A stretch of 64,000 nt of DNA. Source: Primula veris (Eukaryota; Streptophyta; Magnoliopsida; Ericales; Primulaceae). The position numbers and the translations under genes are program-made. How positions within the stretch are numbered: position 1 is the stretch's first letter; the number at the start of each line of letters is the position of its first letter. Location: contig OY821746.1 in NCBI GenBank assembly GCA_963682055.1, positions 7,165,992 through 7,229,991 of the forward strand. The letters are read 5' to 3'. The notes below the pieces were generated by a model. The model saw only the letters and a list, made by a program, of their open reading frames with translations, had not been told where the DNA came from and made no database searches. This document shows, piece after piece, positions 22,198-33,571 of this stretch.

Positions 22198-22739
22198 CTA
22201 TTATTTTTTTTGCGTTTTTGGATTTTTGTTGATTTTAGAATTTTTGGGATTTTGAAAATTTTATTCGTGTTTTTTCAGGGTTTTGCCTCTTTTTAATTTT
22301 TTTTAAAATTTTTTCATTTTTCCATTTTTATTTTCTGTCATTTTTTCATTTTTTCTTATTTTTTACATTTTTATTGGTTAGTTAGGAAAAATGGAACAAT
22401 GCTTAATTAGTTTTACTTTCATGCTCCAATCTTTAATTAAGTTGTAGATAAATGTAACAATTAATTCAAAACTTACCCTAAAAAATAACAGTTTTTGACC
22501 TAAAAACAGTTTGTATTCAATGTTTCCATGCATATCTACTTAGGGAAATGAATATTTTACTCCATAATAGAATTGAGTTACCATATATAGAACAAATCAA
22601 ATGGAAACGATATGTTTCTCAAAAGAACACATTAAATGGTAACGATGCAAGTTTAATGGGAACACACTAATTAATTCTAATGGCAAATCTTAAATATTTC
22701 AGACACATTTTAACTTGTCTTCTAATTGTAAGTATTTGT
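22198..22739. other. T-rich then AT-rich spacer
   Basis: 22200-22380 is very T-rich with repeated TTTTTGGATTTTTG-like words. The rest is ordinary AT-rich DNA without a gene. Confidence 0.5.
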
Positions 22740-23460
22740 TAATATTGAATTTACTGGGAGCACACGTCTTACATGGAAGTTGAATATTAATGCAACCAAA
22801 ATGAAGCTTCATACTGATCTACAAATACGAAAATACGACTGCATTATTTTTAATTTCCCTCATGCACGCTTCTTATAAGTTTTACAATAAATGTGAGCCT
22901 TTTTTTATTAGGTTACCAAATTTAACCTGTTTAAGTGAGATCATCAATTTGGTTGTCTAAGTATCAAAAAAATAAAACAAAAAAAATGGTTGTCATCAGG
23001 TTCTATATATATCAAGCTGTGTAACTTATTGTCCCGCCTTAAACCTAGCGCTTTCCATTATTTTTTGTGTTAACCAATAATTGAGTCTGTCAAATTTTGT
23101 CAATTTTTTTTAAAAATATCCTCAATTTATTTTAATAATTACCGATGTACTTAATATAATTAATTAACAATTTGTGTTCACTGTATTTTTCTAATTACGG
23201 ATGTAGGATAAATTCATTAATAATTCGTTTTAACCTGCATAACTACAATAAATGATACCAAATCTGAATATTATATTTAAAATAAAATATATTACGATAT
23301 TATGATATTACGCATCTCACACCCAACAATTAACGTTAACTATTATTTATATATATTGTCGGTTTGTCACTGGCAAAGAGTTTTCCAACAATCTCAAAGA
23401 GCAATATTAGGCAAATAAGGCCTCTCTACGTTTAAAATCCTTGTCAGTCTCCTACCAAGA
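22740..23460 (+). pseudogene. BMT5-like copy 3, two exon scraps
   Basis: Bases about 22750-22876 match exon 2 of copy 2 (ATKMKLHTDLQIRKYDCIIFNFPHA) with a frame break before it and a stop soon after. Bases about 23368-23460 match the C-terminal extension part of exon 3 (AAGAG, CAATCTCAAAGAGCAATATTA, then AAGGCCTCTCTACG). Exon 1, the start of exon 2 and most of exon 3 are missing. It is a heavily eroded duplicate in the same orientation as copies 1 and 2. Confidence 0.8.
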
Positions 23461-24947
23461 CAAGTGTTTTAGGATTTTTCCCGAGTATTTTCAACATGTG
23501 CATGCTATTATTGAAAATCCACATTATGATATTCCCTGTTCTTTTGCTAATATTAGTTGAAACTAATTCTGGTTTTATATGTTTAAAAATGGATAGTGAC
23601 TATTAAGTACTAATGTAAGTTGTAACATGCACAGTACAACAGATTTAAGAATTAGGAACAATTTTTATAGAGAAAATAAAATTTTGTCTTTAAATGTTAA
23701 TTTTTCATGACAAAAATAATCTTTTAGATATAAAAATTAATTTTGATTGGGGCCAATTCCCAACTTATGGTGGTGCTTTCACTGTTGCGGGAACATAACT
23801 GCGCGGTTCTAAGTTGATTCAATTTTGATTAAAAGCCAATTAGAAAAGTCCTAAAGTATAATACAAGTATCTCTTTGTAAGTCTTTGCGGGTGTTTGCGC
23901 TTAAATAAATTACGATCCACGATATTCTAGTTTTATTGGAGCTTATAAGTTTCAGTAGAAAAATTTAGGTTTTAGCATAACGTGACAATGAAAAGGTGTT
24001 AGTGTGCGAATTATGGTGCATGCTAAACTACTACTGATTTAAAACTGATTGAACTATATAGCCAATGTCTAAACTGCTGCTTGATAGGGTTTATATTTTA
24101 CTATTTGCTTATCTTTCTAGATCTGCTAAATTATTTCGCACAGCAAGTTAAAATACTTGAAATTGTGAGGTTCAGGGGACATATATACTACCATAATGTT
24201 ATCACAATGTTACTTTGCACTTAAGGAATTTGAACAGTCACTACGGAATGATAATTCAATTTTTAGGGTACCTTCATTTTGTTTTTTAATATAATAATAA
24301 TAAACGGTATAAAAACTAAAAAAATAAGAAGTTTAAAATTTAGCTGACTTGTCCATTGATCTGCAAATTTTATAACGTTGATTTTTGTTTTGTTAGTATA
24401 ATAACAATAAACGGTATAAGAAACCAAAAAAACATGGAGTTTAAAACTTAACTGACTTGTCTATTGATTTAAAATTTTCAAATGATACATAAAAATTGAC
24501 TATAAATACAAATTTATTAGTTTAAACTTTGTTGTAATATCACTATGAAACTACACAAAAACATTTATTTATAAAGTCTTGTAATAGTACATTAAATATG
24601 CAATTAATTAACGAATAAGTCAAAAAATAACCTAATGTTAATTAAATAAAGAGTAAAAAATAACCACAAGATTCGAACTATGAACTTGTGACACACAAAC
24701 TTTATGTTTACCATTTTAACCAAATTAATATTTGTTCATTTGGGTTTATTAATATATAAAATCTTAAATTTCCAAATTTTTTTATATAAAAAAAATTTAT
24801 TTTTAAATTTTTTACAATGACGGTCAGATGGTCCGCCCATGTGAACAGTCACTAGAAATGAATGAAGGTAAATGTACCGCTGATACCAATTCCATTGGAA
24901 ATTACAGAATCAATGAACAGTAATCATTGTATCCGTACTTTTTTTGT
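23461..24947. other. Intergenic AT-rich DNA with a tandem duplication
   Basis: No gene is recognised. About 24278-24370 and 24386-24480 are two copies of one segment (ATAATAATAAACGGTATAA, then TGACTTGTCCATTGATCTG, with changes). Confidence 0.5.
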
Positions 24948-26727
24948 ACGGACCGTACATTTTTATTACGAACCGTAAATTAAATGTACGGTTTGCATTT
25001 TTCAGAGCAAACCGTAGATTTTATCTACGGTTTGGACCGGAAAATTACAACATAAGTCCCTGCGTCAATTACGTCTCTTTTAAAAAAAAAACCCAACTTT
25101 CGTTTACAGACTTTCTTTAAAAAAAAAAAACCCAAATCACCAATCTCAACCAAAATAAAAACGATAACCACCAAATTTCGTCTGATTAAACCACGTTTAG
25201 GTTTAATTCACCGAATTAGATACAGGTATTTCTTTATTCCCTGGTTTATTATTTATTTCATATAGTTTCAATTTGTAAAATATAGAAAAAGATATAAAAT
25301 ATGCCAATTGATTATTTACTTGGTGATTATAATTACTTCTTATTTTTTTATATTAATTAAAAAAACTTAGGATTGTTGATATTTTTCCCGTTTTATAAAA
25401 AATAGGGTTTTTATTCAAATTTGTTTATTTAGATATTTATTACTAATTGTTTGGTTTCCTTATCTTGTTTTGATTGGAAAAAATAAAAATAGTTAGGGTT
25501 TATTAATATTTACCCGTTTTGAAAATTAGGTTTTTTTTTTAAAATTTGTTGATTTATATGTTAATTTCTTTGTTTGCATAAATATTAGTTGTATATTAAT
25601 TAAAAAAAACTTAGGGTTGTTGATATTTTTCCCGTTTTATAAAAAAATAGGGTTTTTATTCAAATTTGTTTATTTAGATATTTATTACTAATTGTTTGCT
25701 TGTCATTAAGCTGTTTTTTACACAGCTTAAAAGCTGGTTTTTACACAGCTATTAAGCTGTTTTTTACAAGTTTTTAAGCTGTTTTTTAAAAAGCTTTTAA
25801 GCTGTTTAAAAAACAGATTACAAGCTGTTTCGAGAAAAAATTGGGTTCTCGAAACTTGTGCCTTTCAGGGTTGGTCCCGACTTCCATACGACCTGATCAA
25901 CGAAATCTCCAACCGGCTAGATACAATTGAAGATTTTCTCACATTTTCTCTCGTATGTAAATCATGGCAATCTATTTACCGCGACAAAACATGGCTATCA
26001 AGCTCCAAAATCCCATGGCTAATGCTCGATATCAACCAAAACATAGAACAATGCTTCAGTTTGTATAAAAAAAAAACCTTTGGAATCCCTCTTTTCAAGC
26101 CCATGATCGTCGGATTTGGGGTTCTTCTCATGGATGGCTTATAACAATTGATCCCAATTTTAGTATTCAACTTTTGAACCCCATTACACGAGTAAAAATC
26201 AATTTACCCCTGTAGCTACTTTCGGAGAGCCAAACGATATTCTGAAGATAGGTTGGTTTAATCTGGTACACAATGCTGCGGTGCTAAAATTAGGAAACAA
26301 TATTTTTGTTACTGTTATTTACGGCCCTAGTTATAATCTGGCTTTTGTAAAATTGGGGGACATGGCATGGACTAATGTTAGATCTCGATTAATATTCACT
26401 AGTGTTGCATGCTATAAAGGCATGATCTTTGGACTTTCTGTTAATGGAACACTAGCTACTGTTGAAATCGATGAAAATAAGCAAAACCCGCCTATTGCTA
26501 GATGTTTAGTTTCATTACCAATGGGGGAAATGTGTGGCCAAAAATTATATTTGTCCGAAGCTTCTGACGATCTTTTACTTGTGTGCTATCATCCAAAGAG
26601 AATGAGTGTTTACAGATGCGATTTTATTTCTTGGGAGTGGAAGAATGTGGAAAGTTTGGGAGGCCGTGTGTTATTTTTGGATGAACATAGTTGTTTGTCG
26701 ATGTGTTCACGTGTTTGTACTAAAAAT
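24948..26727 (+). repeat. Left arm of a 1.78-kb inverted repeat
   Basis: This arm is almost identical to the reverse complement of 32713-34494. Homology stops abruptly at ACGGACCGTAC on the outer side and at GTACTAAAAAT on the inner side. The arm carries non-coding leader and intron-like sequence followed by most of an F-box/DUF295 pseudogene. The outermost 90 bases contain self-complementary segments such as AACCGTAGA-TTTTA-TCTACGGTT. The two arms enclose 6 kb with two truncated host genes. Confidence 0.95.
25707..25835. repeat. Short array of AAGCTGTTTTT words
   Basis: About seven copies of a word like TTAAGCTGTTTTTTACA occur in tandem with variation, just before the F-box exon. The same array is in the right arm at about 33605-33735, so it predates the duplication. 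Confidence 0.75.
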
Positions 26728-26928
26728 TTGGAGGCAGATTGCATATATTACTCTGACGACAATTTTCAGAGTTGGACTGATATCGACAATTTTCAGAGTT
26801 GGACTGATATCAACAATTATATTTGCGTTTATAATTTGAAAAGCAAGAACTGGAAAACATTTTTCTTGGGTGCTTGTGTGTTTTTCCGATATCGAAGTCC
26901 CACTTGGCTATTTCCTTCTCCAAGGTAA
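25869..26928 (+). pseudogene. F-box/DUF295 (KIB-type) gene, frameshifted copy in the left arm
   Basis: After a CTTTCAG acceptor the exon encodes the F-box segment WSRLPYDLINEISNRLDTIE and LVCKSWQSIYR. The family acts as substrate receptors of SCF ubiquitin ligases. Two breaks are visible. A run of ten A near 26067 puts the WGSSHGW region out of frame; the same run is in the other arm, so this break is older than the duplication. A run of four C at 26207-26210, against five in the other arm, breaks the frame again only here. Downstream the DUF295 part is open from 26281 to the usual ending (YNLKSKNWKTF, then PTWLFPSP). A 27-bp tandem duplication repeats DNFQSWTDI. No ATG exon is seen upstream. 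Confidence 0.85.
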
Positions 26929-28578
26929 ATATTCTTGTTCTTTGAAATAATTTATGTTCAGGTATTTAACAGAAGTATAGACTAGTATAAATAAGAAGGT
27001 ATTAGCTGACTAATTTCAGACTGCAAAGAGTCTGTGTTTACCCTGCTCGAACTTCTACATTTCTTATACCAGAAAAAAACTCTCAACTTCAAGCCTAGCC
27101 TAGCTGCGTGTAAAAGCTCTTGTCAAACAGTGGGGTTGTCGTTTGTACAATTGCTCTAATTGTATGCGTTTTGTTGAAGTCCCTGGCTCTCTCTTTCTAC
27201 GGGACTTTGGTGACTATTGATGTGATAATAAACAGTAAAATTATTTTGTAGTGTTTTGTATAGTCAATTGTGCCTATGGGGACATCCGATAAAATTGGTA
27301 TGTATAGTCAATTTTATACCGTAGTCACAATAGTTTTGTTTTTAATTTTGAGTTGCTTACGTATGTCGTACTTTCTGTATTATTGGAGAATATAAAGGAA
27401 TTATTGATTGGCTACCTTGTGATATGGAATCATGGATGAGAGAAAAGTATAGATGGTATGAATTGTTCTGTTCTGATAAGAAAGTTAAATGGTTTGACTT
27501 TTTTTCTTTGCTGTCGACGCTGATGAATGATCATTAAATCATTAGATGTATGTGAACAATTTTTTTCTATCAAGATAGATTTAATTACCCCAAACACTTG
27601 TTCAGTTTTCTACCAAAAAGAGAAACCAACTATAATTGATGGAATTAGTACACAAATGATTTTGTTGGCAGTGCTGTATTACCTAAGCACAAAAACTGAG
27701 CTTAAAGTCTGTTACTAAATAAACCCAAGCTATGGGTATTGTTCTCAAACTCTAGTTTTTTTTTATTACATTGAATGTGTCTAATTAGTACTTTTTTGGG
27801 GTTTGTGAGCTTATCTGAATTTGGTTGGATTGATTTTTCTGCCACATTATGTTTTTGACAGTGTTTTAAAAGGCGAAATCTTAGCTAAAGTGTTTTTTGT
27901 ACAAGCGTTTTTGCACGAGCTATGCTAATAGCGTTAAAAACGTAAGCTTTTAGCGGTCTAAAAATCAGAAAAGCAAACTTTTTAAGCTTTGAACGGATAT
28001 TTTTTATTATGAAGCGTGCTTTTTTATAACAGTGGTTTTTGGTATAGAAGTGTTTATTTTGTATATAGAATCATAACCACCAAATATATGATAAAATGAT
28101 TTGTGGAATTGATAATGGTTCCATTTGGACAACTCTTTTCAGCTTATTACAGCTCTCTTTTAGATATCAACATAAGCTGTTTTCTTACCAAAACATTCTG
28201 ATAGAACATGAAAATGACGTTTCCTCGAAAAGGAATATTTTTTAACTCAAATCAGTAGAAGATAGAGACAAAAACCTAGAACTAAAACTCGTAGAAATAT
28301 AATCATTAAGATGTCCTGAAAATTCTGAAAATTATTTGTTAGCTCGGGAATCAACAAGACAACAACAAACGGTAGAGTTAAAATCTTAGGCTAAAATGTA
28401 TGCAGTGCACTGATCCCAGGTTTGTTTGCGAAACACTGAAAATTCATGGTTTCTTAAATTGCATTATTTGCTATCATATAAACTTGAACAGAAATACTGC
28501 AAAACAAAATGTTTGAGAGTGCAACGAAACACATCATTACGGATTCTGACATGATTTAATACGTATCCTTTAATGCAG
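26929..28578. other. Spacer between F-box and acid phosphatase remnants
   Basis: No coding exon is recognised. I looked here for the missing first exon of the acid phosphatase, which would carry a DxDxT motif, and did not find it. Confidence 0.5.
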
Positions 28579-29277
28579 ATTAGAAATTTTCGACCGAAAT
28601 GAGTTTGCTAAATGGGTCGAGAAGGGTATGGCACCTCCACTGATACCCAGTCTGAAGCTTTACGAAGAGGTTATGAAGTTGGGTTTCAAGGTTTTCTTGC
28701 TAACGGGTCGTAGTGAAGATCATAAAGATATTACAGTTGAGAACTTGATTAACGCAGGGTTTAAAGACTGGGACAAGCTCATATTGAGGTTAGTTCTCCA
28801 ATTATCCTATTTTTATTTAACGCAAGGTTTAAAGATCGGGACAACCTTTTTGTTTTCGACAAGGCGATGGAAACCAAATCTTATGGTTAATTTTTGACTT
28901 TTTCAAACATGACTTGCCTGTCTTTAAAGTTGGATGATAAGAGACAGGAATATAGCCTTGGCATTTTGATAGTGAAAAACTGGAAACTGTTTTCTATTGG
29001 AATGTATTTCTCTTTTTGAGATGAATAGTTTGACATTTATAGAACCCTATTGAGATTTACCAAAATACTAAATTCTAAGTGTCTTTTCATTTATTGCAGA
29101 GCCTCAGAGGACCATGGGAAATCAGCGACATTGTTCAAATCGGAGAAGAGAACTGAGATGGTGATTGATGGATATCGGATTTTGGGTAACTCTGGCGACC
29201 AATGGAGCGATTTATTAGGCTATTCAATGTCGGTCCGCTCGTTCAAGCTCCCAAATCCTATGTATTATATCCCATAA
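28579..29277 (+). pseudogene. Plant acid phosphatase (HAD class B, VSP-like), 5'-truncated
   Basis: Two exons, 28579-28788 and 29100-29277, join in phase. The first encodes EIFDRNEFAKWVEKGMAPP, then SLKLYEEV and the HAD motif II region FLLTGRSEDH. The second encodes KSATLFKSEKR, GNSGDQWSDLLGY and the typical ending KLPNPMYYIP. These match the C-terminal half of plant vegetative-storage-protein-like acid phosphatases, usually about 250 residues. The upstream half, with the catalytic aspartates, is missing, so the product could not work as a phosphatase. The splice sites and reading frame of what remains are intact, which suggests recent truncation. Confidence 0.85.
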
Positions 29278-30171
29278 TTTGGATAAAATTGAATATAAGT
29301 AATTATTTGTTCATAAATATTAGATGAAACGGATAACTTATTCCTCTAGCAGTAGAGATTTAATGAATTCGACCTAACACAAATTGTAAGAGTACAGTAA
29401 ATTCGATATGATAAACTTGACCATTGAACCAATAACATCTTTCTTTGAGTTTTCAGACTAGTTCAGTATTAAGAAATTTTGGACTGTGTCCTCAAATTAC
29501 TTAAGAGTTGGTTTATTCAATTGACTGCTCTATCCAATAAAATGGAATTTTAAAAACTTAATCCATCAAAATCAACTGAGTTGATCTTCATTGTTACAGA
29601 TCTTACTCCTGTTTACTGTGTAATGCCTCGTACAATTCGACTTTCTAAGGCATCAGCTGATAGATTAAGAAGATCCAAGCGTGTCCAGGGTTAAGAATAC
29701 AAAAGATATGCGTCGTAACATTTTAGCACAGAAAAGTAGAAAAAAGTAAAATCTTCATTAAAACAATGCCGCAGCGTAAACCAGATAAAAAAGAACATAA
29801 AAACACGACTATCAAAGAGTGGAGTTGTACAATATATTGACGACTTATTGAGATACAGGAAACTACAAAGAAAATGTTTGAATTCCTCATACATTTGTAC
29901 TATACAACATGATACAAAAATCTACAATTAGACAAAAACTGAGGTACATGTAATTATGTTTTTCTATTAATTTGCGTAGCTTGCGTAGATTTCGCCAAAG
30001 AAATTCCACAATTTCCCTAGTGAAACCATCCGGCGACTCCACAGAGGTGTAGAATCTAATCAAAACAATAACTGCCGTGTCAAAAATACATCATCACTTC
30101 AGATTTATACACTCATTGTTAATCATAAAAGTCGTACAGATCTATACAACTTTTAGTCGCGTGTAGTTATA
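29278..30171. other. Spacer between two convergent truncated genes
   Basis: It contains the 3' flanks of the acid phosphatase and ceramide kinase remnants. No other gene is seen. Confidence 0.5.
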
Positions 30172-30876
30172 TTATACTTCAGGGCCAGATGCAAATAAGC
30201 TAACAAGGCCTCGAAAAACTTGTGCCGAGAGTTGATGAGCTTGAAAAACCTCACCATCTACATTCCACACACTTTCTTTCCCAGAAGAAGTGAACGAGAA
30301 AGTACGAGTCTGTACAACACAAGACATGAAAACACATCACAAACAAGGGGGGAAATGGCAAAGAAAGGAACCGGGATCGAACAAAAGAGCCAAAATTGAT
30401 GGCGTACCCTAGTGGTGAGATACTTCCGACATTAATACACAAAAGTACATAGATATTGATTAATTCAATACCAAAGAGATAGAAACAATTGAAACATCAA
30501 AGGAATCTAAAACCGACCACCACTCAAATATTTTGTGAAGTATAAAAAATCCAAAATGTGTAACAAAGCATGTCAAAACTGTCACTTTTGGGGAAAATTG
30601 AGGATTTTAGCTTGGGTGTCAACAAAATAGCAATATAAATAGTCGAACTTGGCTGCAGGCCGTAAATATTATGTATTTGGCTACAACGGCGACAATATTA
30701 AAAATGAAGGGGAATAAAGCAAAGTACCTTGTAGTGTTCCACAAACTCAAAATTTAGTGGGGTCCCACCCTTCCTTGCCAGTTGTGTAAGGTGCCTATTC
30801 GAAAAACAAGTTTTTTAGACAATTAACACTCTTACCATTCCGGAAGCACACACACACACACACATAGAAAAACACA

Positions 30877-30909
<33 letters not shown>

Positions 30910-32139
30910 GCGGCAGTACCATAGATATAACGCGTGTGGACATTCTTTAATCAATATTAAATTCAGAAAACCATCTGAGAGGTGAGCATCAGCAACCAAA
31001 CCATCAGGTGCCCTTTCATTTCGATTTGAGATAATAGCACAACCAATGCTAATATAACGCCCTTTCGATCTCAACCATTTTGAATCTTGCTGTGACTGTG
31101 TCAATATTTGCTGTACAAACTTGCAATTTGCATTTGCTTTACAAACTTCACAGTTGGCACGGCAAACTATTTTTTCAGTTTTTTTAGGTACTCCCCGTGG
31201 ATTTCGTTTCCGGTTTGTTTGGGGAGCTTTTTCGGAAGAACTAGTTTCAACCGAATTTTCTTCTAGATAAGCTATTTCAGCTTCATATGATCTGAAAAAT
31301 TAAGTTATAATAAGAAGGGACACAATTGATAAAGATCTAACATGATCTAGAAAATCGAAGGCAAAAAAGGAACAATGTAATAAAAAAGGGAAAATCATAC
31401 TTATGTTTTAGGAAGACCATGGTTCCTACATAGTCATATCGTTTTGGGCCCATCCAGCGATATTTTTCGCTTTCCGTAATAACATCTCCATAAAATCCGT
31501 ACCTAATAAGATTGATCAGTCATAAATATGGGAAATGAGCCAAGCGGAACTTTTCCAAACGATCATTTTAAGATAGATTCAAAGAAAAAGAGGAAACATA
31601 GTATTAAAGTTTTGTTTGTTTCAGTTGCCATAATCTTTAGTATCTTTTTATATCCCCTTCTTTCCTGCTTTCAGGCACTGGAAAAGATCAAAATTTGAAA
31701 GCTTTATTTCCTCCCCTATGGTTTCATATTAAACATTGCTTGAACTATTAACATTTTCTTGGTAAGTATCTAAAAGTGGGGTGCTTAGAAAGAATTAAAG
31801 AACTAACATTGTGTCTCTGGTACCAAAAACTCAAAAGGTTTTCTAATTAGAGTCAAATGCATTCATAAAAGATCAATCAAATAATCAACCGGTTTAGAAA
31901 AAAATATATATAATAAAATGAGAAATAAATGTAGATATAAAAAAGAAGAAACAATTTTATAGCTAAGAGTACGAATAAAAAGGAGAAAATACCCAGCAAA
32001 AGAAGCTGCATAGCGTACGCAAGGCTCTTCCTTTGATGTGGATGTAGAATTTGTCTTCCATCTTACGATTTGAGCAATATCTAGGCTCATCCTTTTCCCA
32101 AGAACAATATGCAATGCAGATGTTATAGAATCCCGGCTC
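30172..32139 (-). pseudogene. CERK: Ceramide kinase, C-terminal half only
   Basis: Five minus-strand exons join in phase: 31993-32139, 31401-31502, 30920-31291, 30728-30794 and 30172-30309. They encode DSITSALHIVLGKRM, then RYAASFAGYGFYGDVITESE, YRWMGPKRYDYVG, a Cys-rich segment CRANCEVCKANANC, then NERAPDGLVADAHLSDGF and LNLILIKECPHALYLW, ending SAQVFRGLVSLFASGPEV. These match plant ceramide kinase (Arabidopsis ACD5), which phosphorylates ceramide and restrains cell death. The N-terminal half with the DAG-kinase-type GGDG nucleotide site is absent. Sequence before 32139 may still encode CSTTG, but with one base missing, so the exact break is uncertain. The intact junctions suggest a recent truncation or capture. 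It cannot encode an active kinase on its own. Confidence 0.9.
30846..30911. repeat. CA/GA microsatellite in ceramide kinase intron
   Basis: Two (CA)n blocks separated by TAGAAAAA are followed by (GA)n. It lies between the exons ending at 30920 and starting at 30794 of the minus-strand gene. Confidence 0.95.
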
Positions 32140-32712
32140 CTGTAGTACTACAAAGTGAAAGCAAAACCAGAGAAACTGGCCTTTTCAAAAGGTAAAAGAA
32201 CATTGAATTTTATACTTCAGATACCCGAAAGAACAGGATTCGAAGTAAGCTACAAACTGAAAAATAAGAAGCCCTATAAACCATTAATTCCAAAAATTTC
32301 GGTTATTTAAGCAAAAAACTTCTGTTTTTAGATCAAGGTAAGAAGCTCGTCTTTTAACTTGACCAAACAATTTTAGGGCAACTTCGATGAAAAATGGAAA
32401 TTGGGTTTAAAGGCCTAATTAAAAAACCTAATTTTATAAAACACCTAATTTTCAAAACAGGTAAATATTAATAAAGCCTAACTATTTTTATTTTTCCCAA
32501 TCAAAACAAATAAGGAACATAGACATGTAACATAATAACCGAACAATTAGTAATAAATATCTAAATAAAAAAATTGAATAAAAACCCTATTTTTTTATAA
32601 AATGGGACAAATATCAACAATTCTAATTTTCTATAATTAATATAAACAAATAACAAGCAATTATAATCGCTAAGTGAATAATCAATTGACATATTATATA
32701 TATTTTTTCCTA
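32140..32712 (-). repeat. Diverged extra copy of the F-box leader/intron segment
   Basis: Read on the minus strand, about 32700-32400 matches 25270-25560 of the left arm (CAATTGATTATT, then CCATTTTATAAAAAAATAGG, then AAAAATAGTTAGG) with many differences. It directly abuts the inner end of the right arm. So the inverted-repeat breakpoint lies next to a third, older copy of the same segment, which may have served as the recombination site. Confidence 0.7.
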
Positions 32713-33571
32713 TTTTTAGTACAAACACGTGAACACATCGACAAACAACTATGTTCATCCAAAAATAACACACGGCCTCCCAAACTTTCCACATTCTTCC
32801 ACTCCCAAGAAATAAAATCGCATCTGTAAACACTCATTCTCTTTGGATGATAGCACACAAGTAAAAGATCGTCAGAAGCTTCGGACAAATATAATTTTTG
32901 GCCACACATTTCCCCCATTGGTAATGAAACTAAACATCTAGCAATAGGCGGGTTTTGCTTATTTTCATCGATTTCAACAGTAGCTAGTGTTCCATTAACA
33001 GAAAGTCCAAAGATCATGCCTTTATAGCATGCAACACTAGTGAATATTAATCGAGATCTAACATTAGTCCATGCCATGTCCCCCAATTTTACAAAAGCCA
33101 GATTATAACTAGGGCCGTAAATAACAGTAACAAAAATATTGTTTCCTAGTTTTAGCACCGCAGCATTGTGTACCAGATTAAACCAACCTATCTTCAGAAT
33201 ATCGTTTGGCTCTCCGAAAGTAGCTACAGGGGGTAAATTGATTTTTACTCGTGTAATGGGGTTCAAAAGTTGAATACTAAAATTGGGATCAATTGTTATA
33301 AGCCATCCATGAGAAGAACCCCAAATCCGACGATCATGGGCTTGAAAAGAGGGATTCCAAAGGTTTTTTTTTTATACAAACTGAAGCATTGTTCTATGTT
33401 TTGGTTGATATCGAGCATTAGCCATGGGATTTTGGAGCTTGATAGCCATGTTTTGTCGCGGTAAATAGATTGCCATGATTTACATACGAGAGAAAATGTG
33501 AGAAAATCTTCAATTGTATCTAGCCGGTTGGAGATTTCGTTGATCAGGTCGTATGGAAGTCGGGACCAACC
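32713..33571 (-). pseudogene. F-box/DUF295 gene copy in the right arm, truncated
   Basis: It carries the same exon as the left arm from WSRLPYDLINEI to MCSRVCTKN, with the same ten-A frameshift. It keeps five C at 33229-33233, so the DUF295 part is open from MNPITRVKINLPP onward, longer than in the left copy. It is cut at the inner arm boundary and so lacks the last 65 or so residues, including the PSP ending. It is a partial duplicate of a gene that was already broken. Confidence 0.85.

Noticed and set aside
30832..30910. Cys/Val-rich tail (CVCVCVC) of a minus-strand ORF
   Set aside because: It is the CA microsatellite read through after the exon donor at 30920; the real ceramide kinase exon ends before it.
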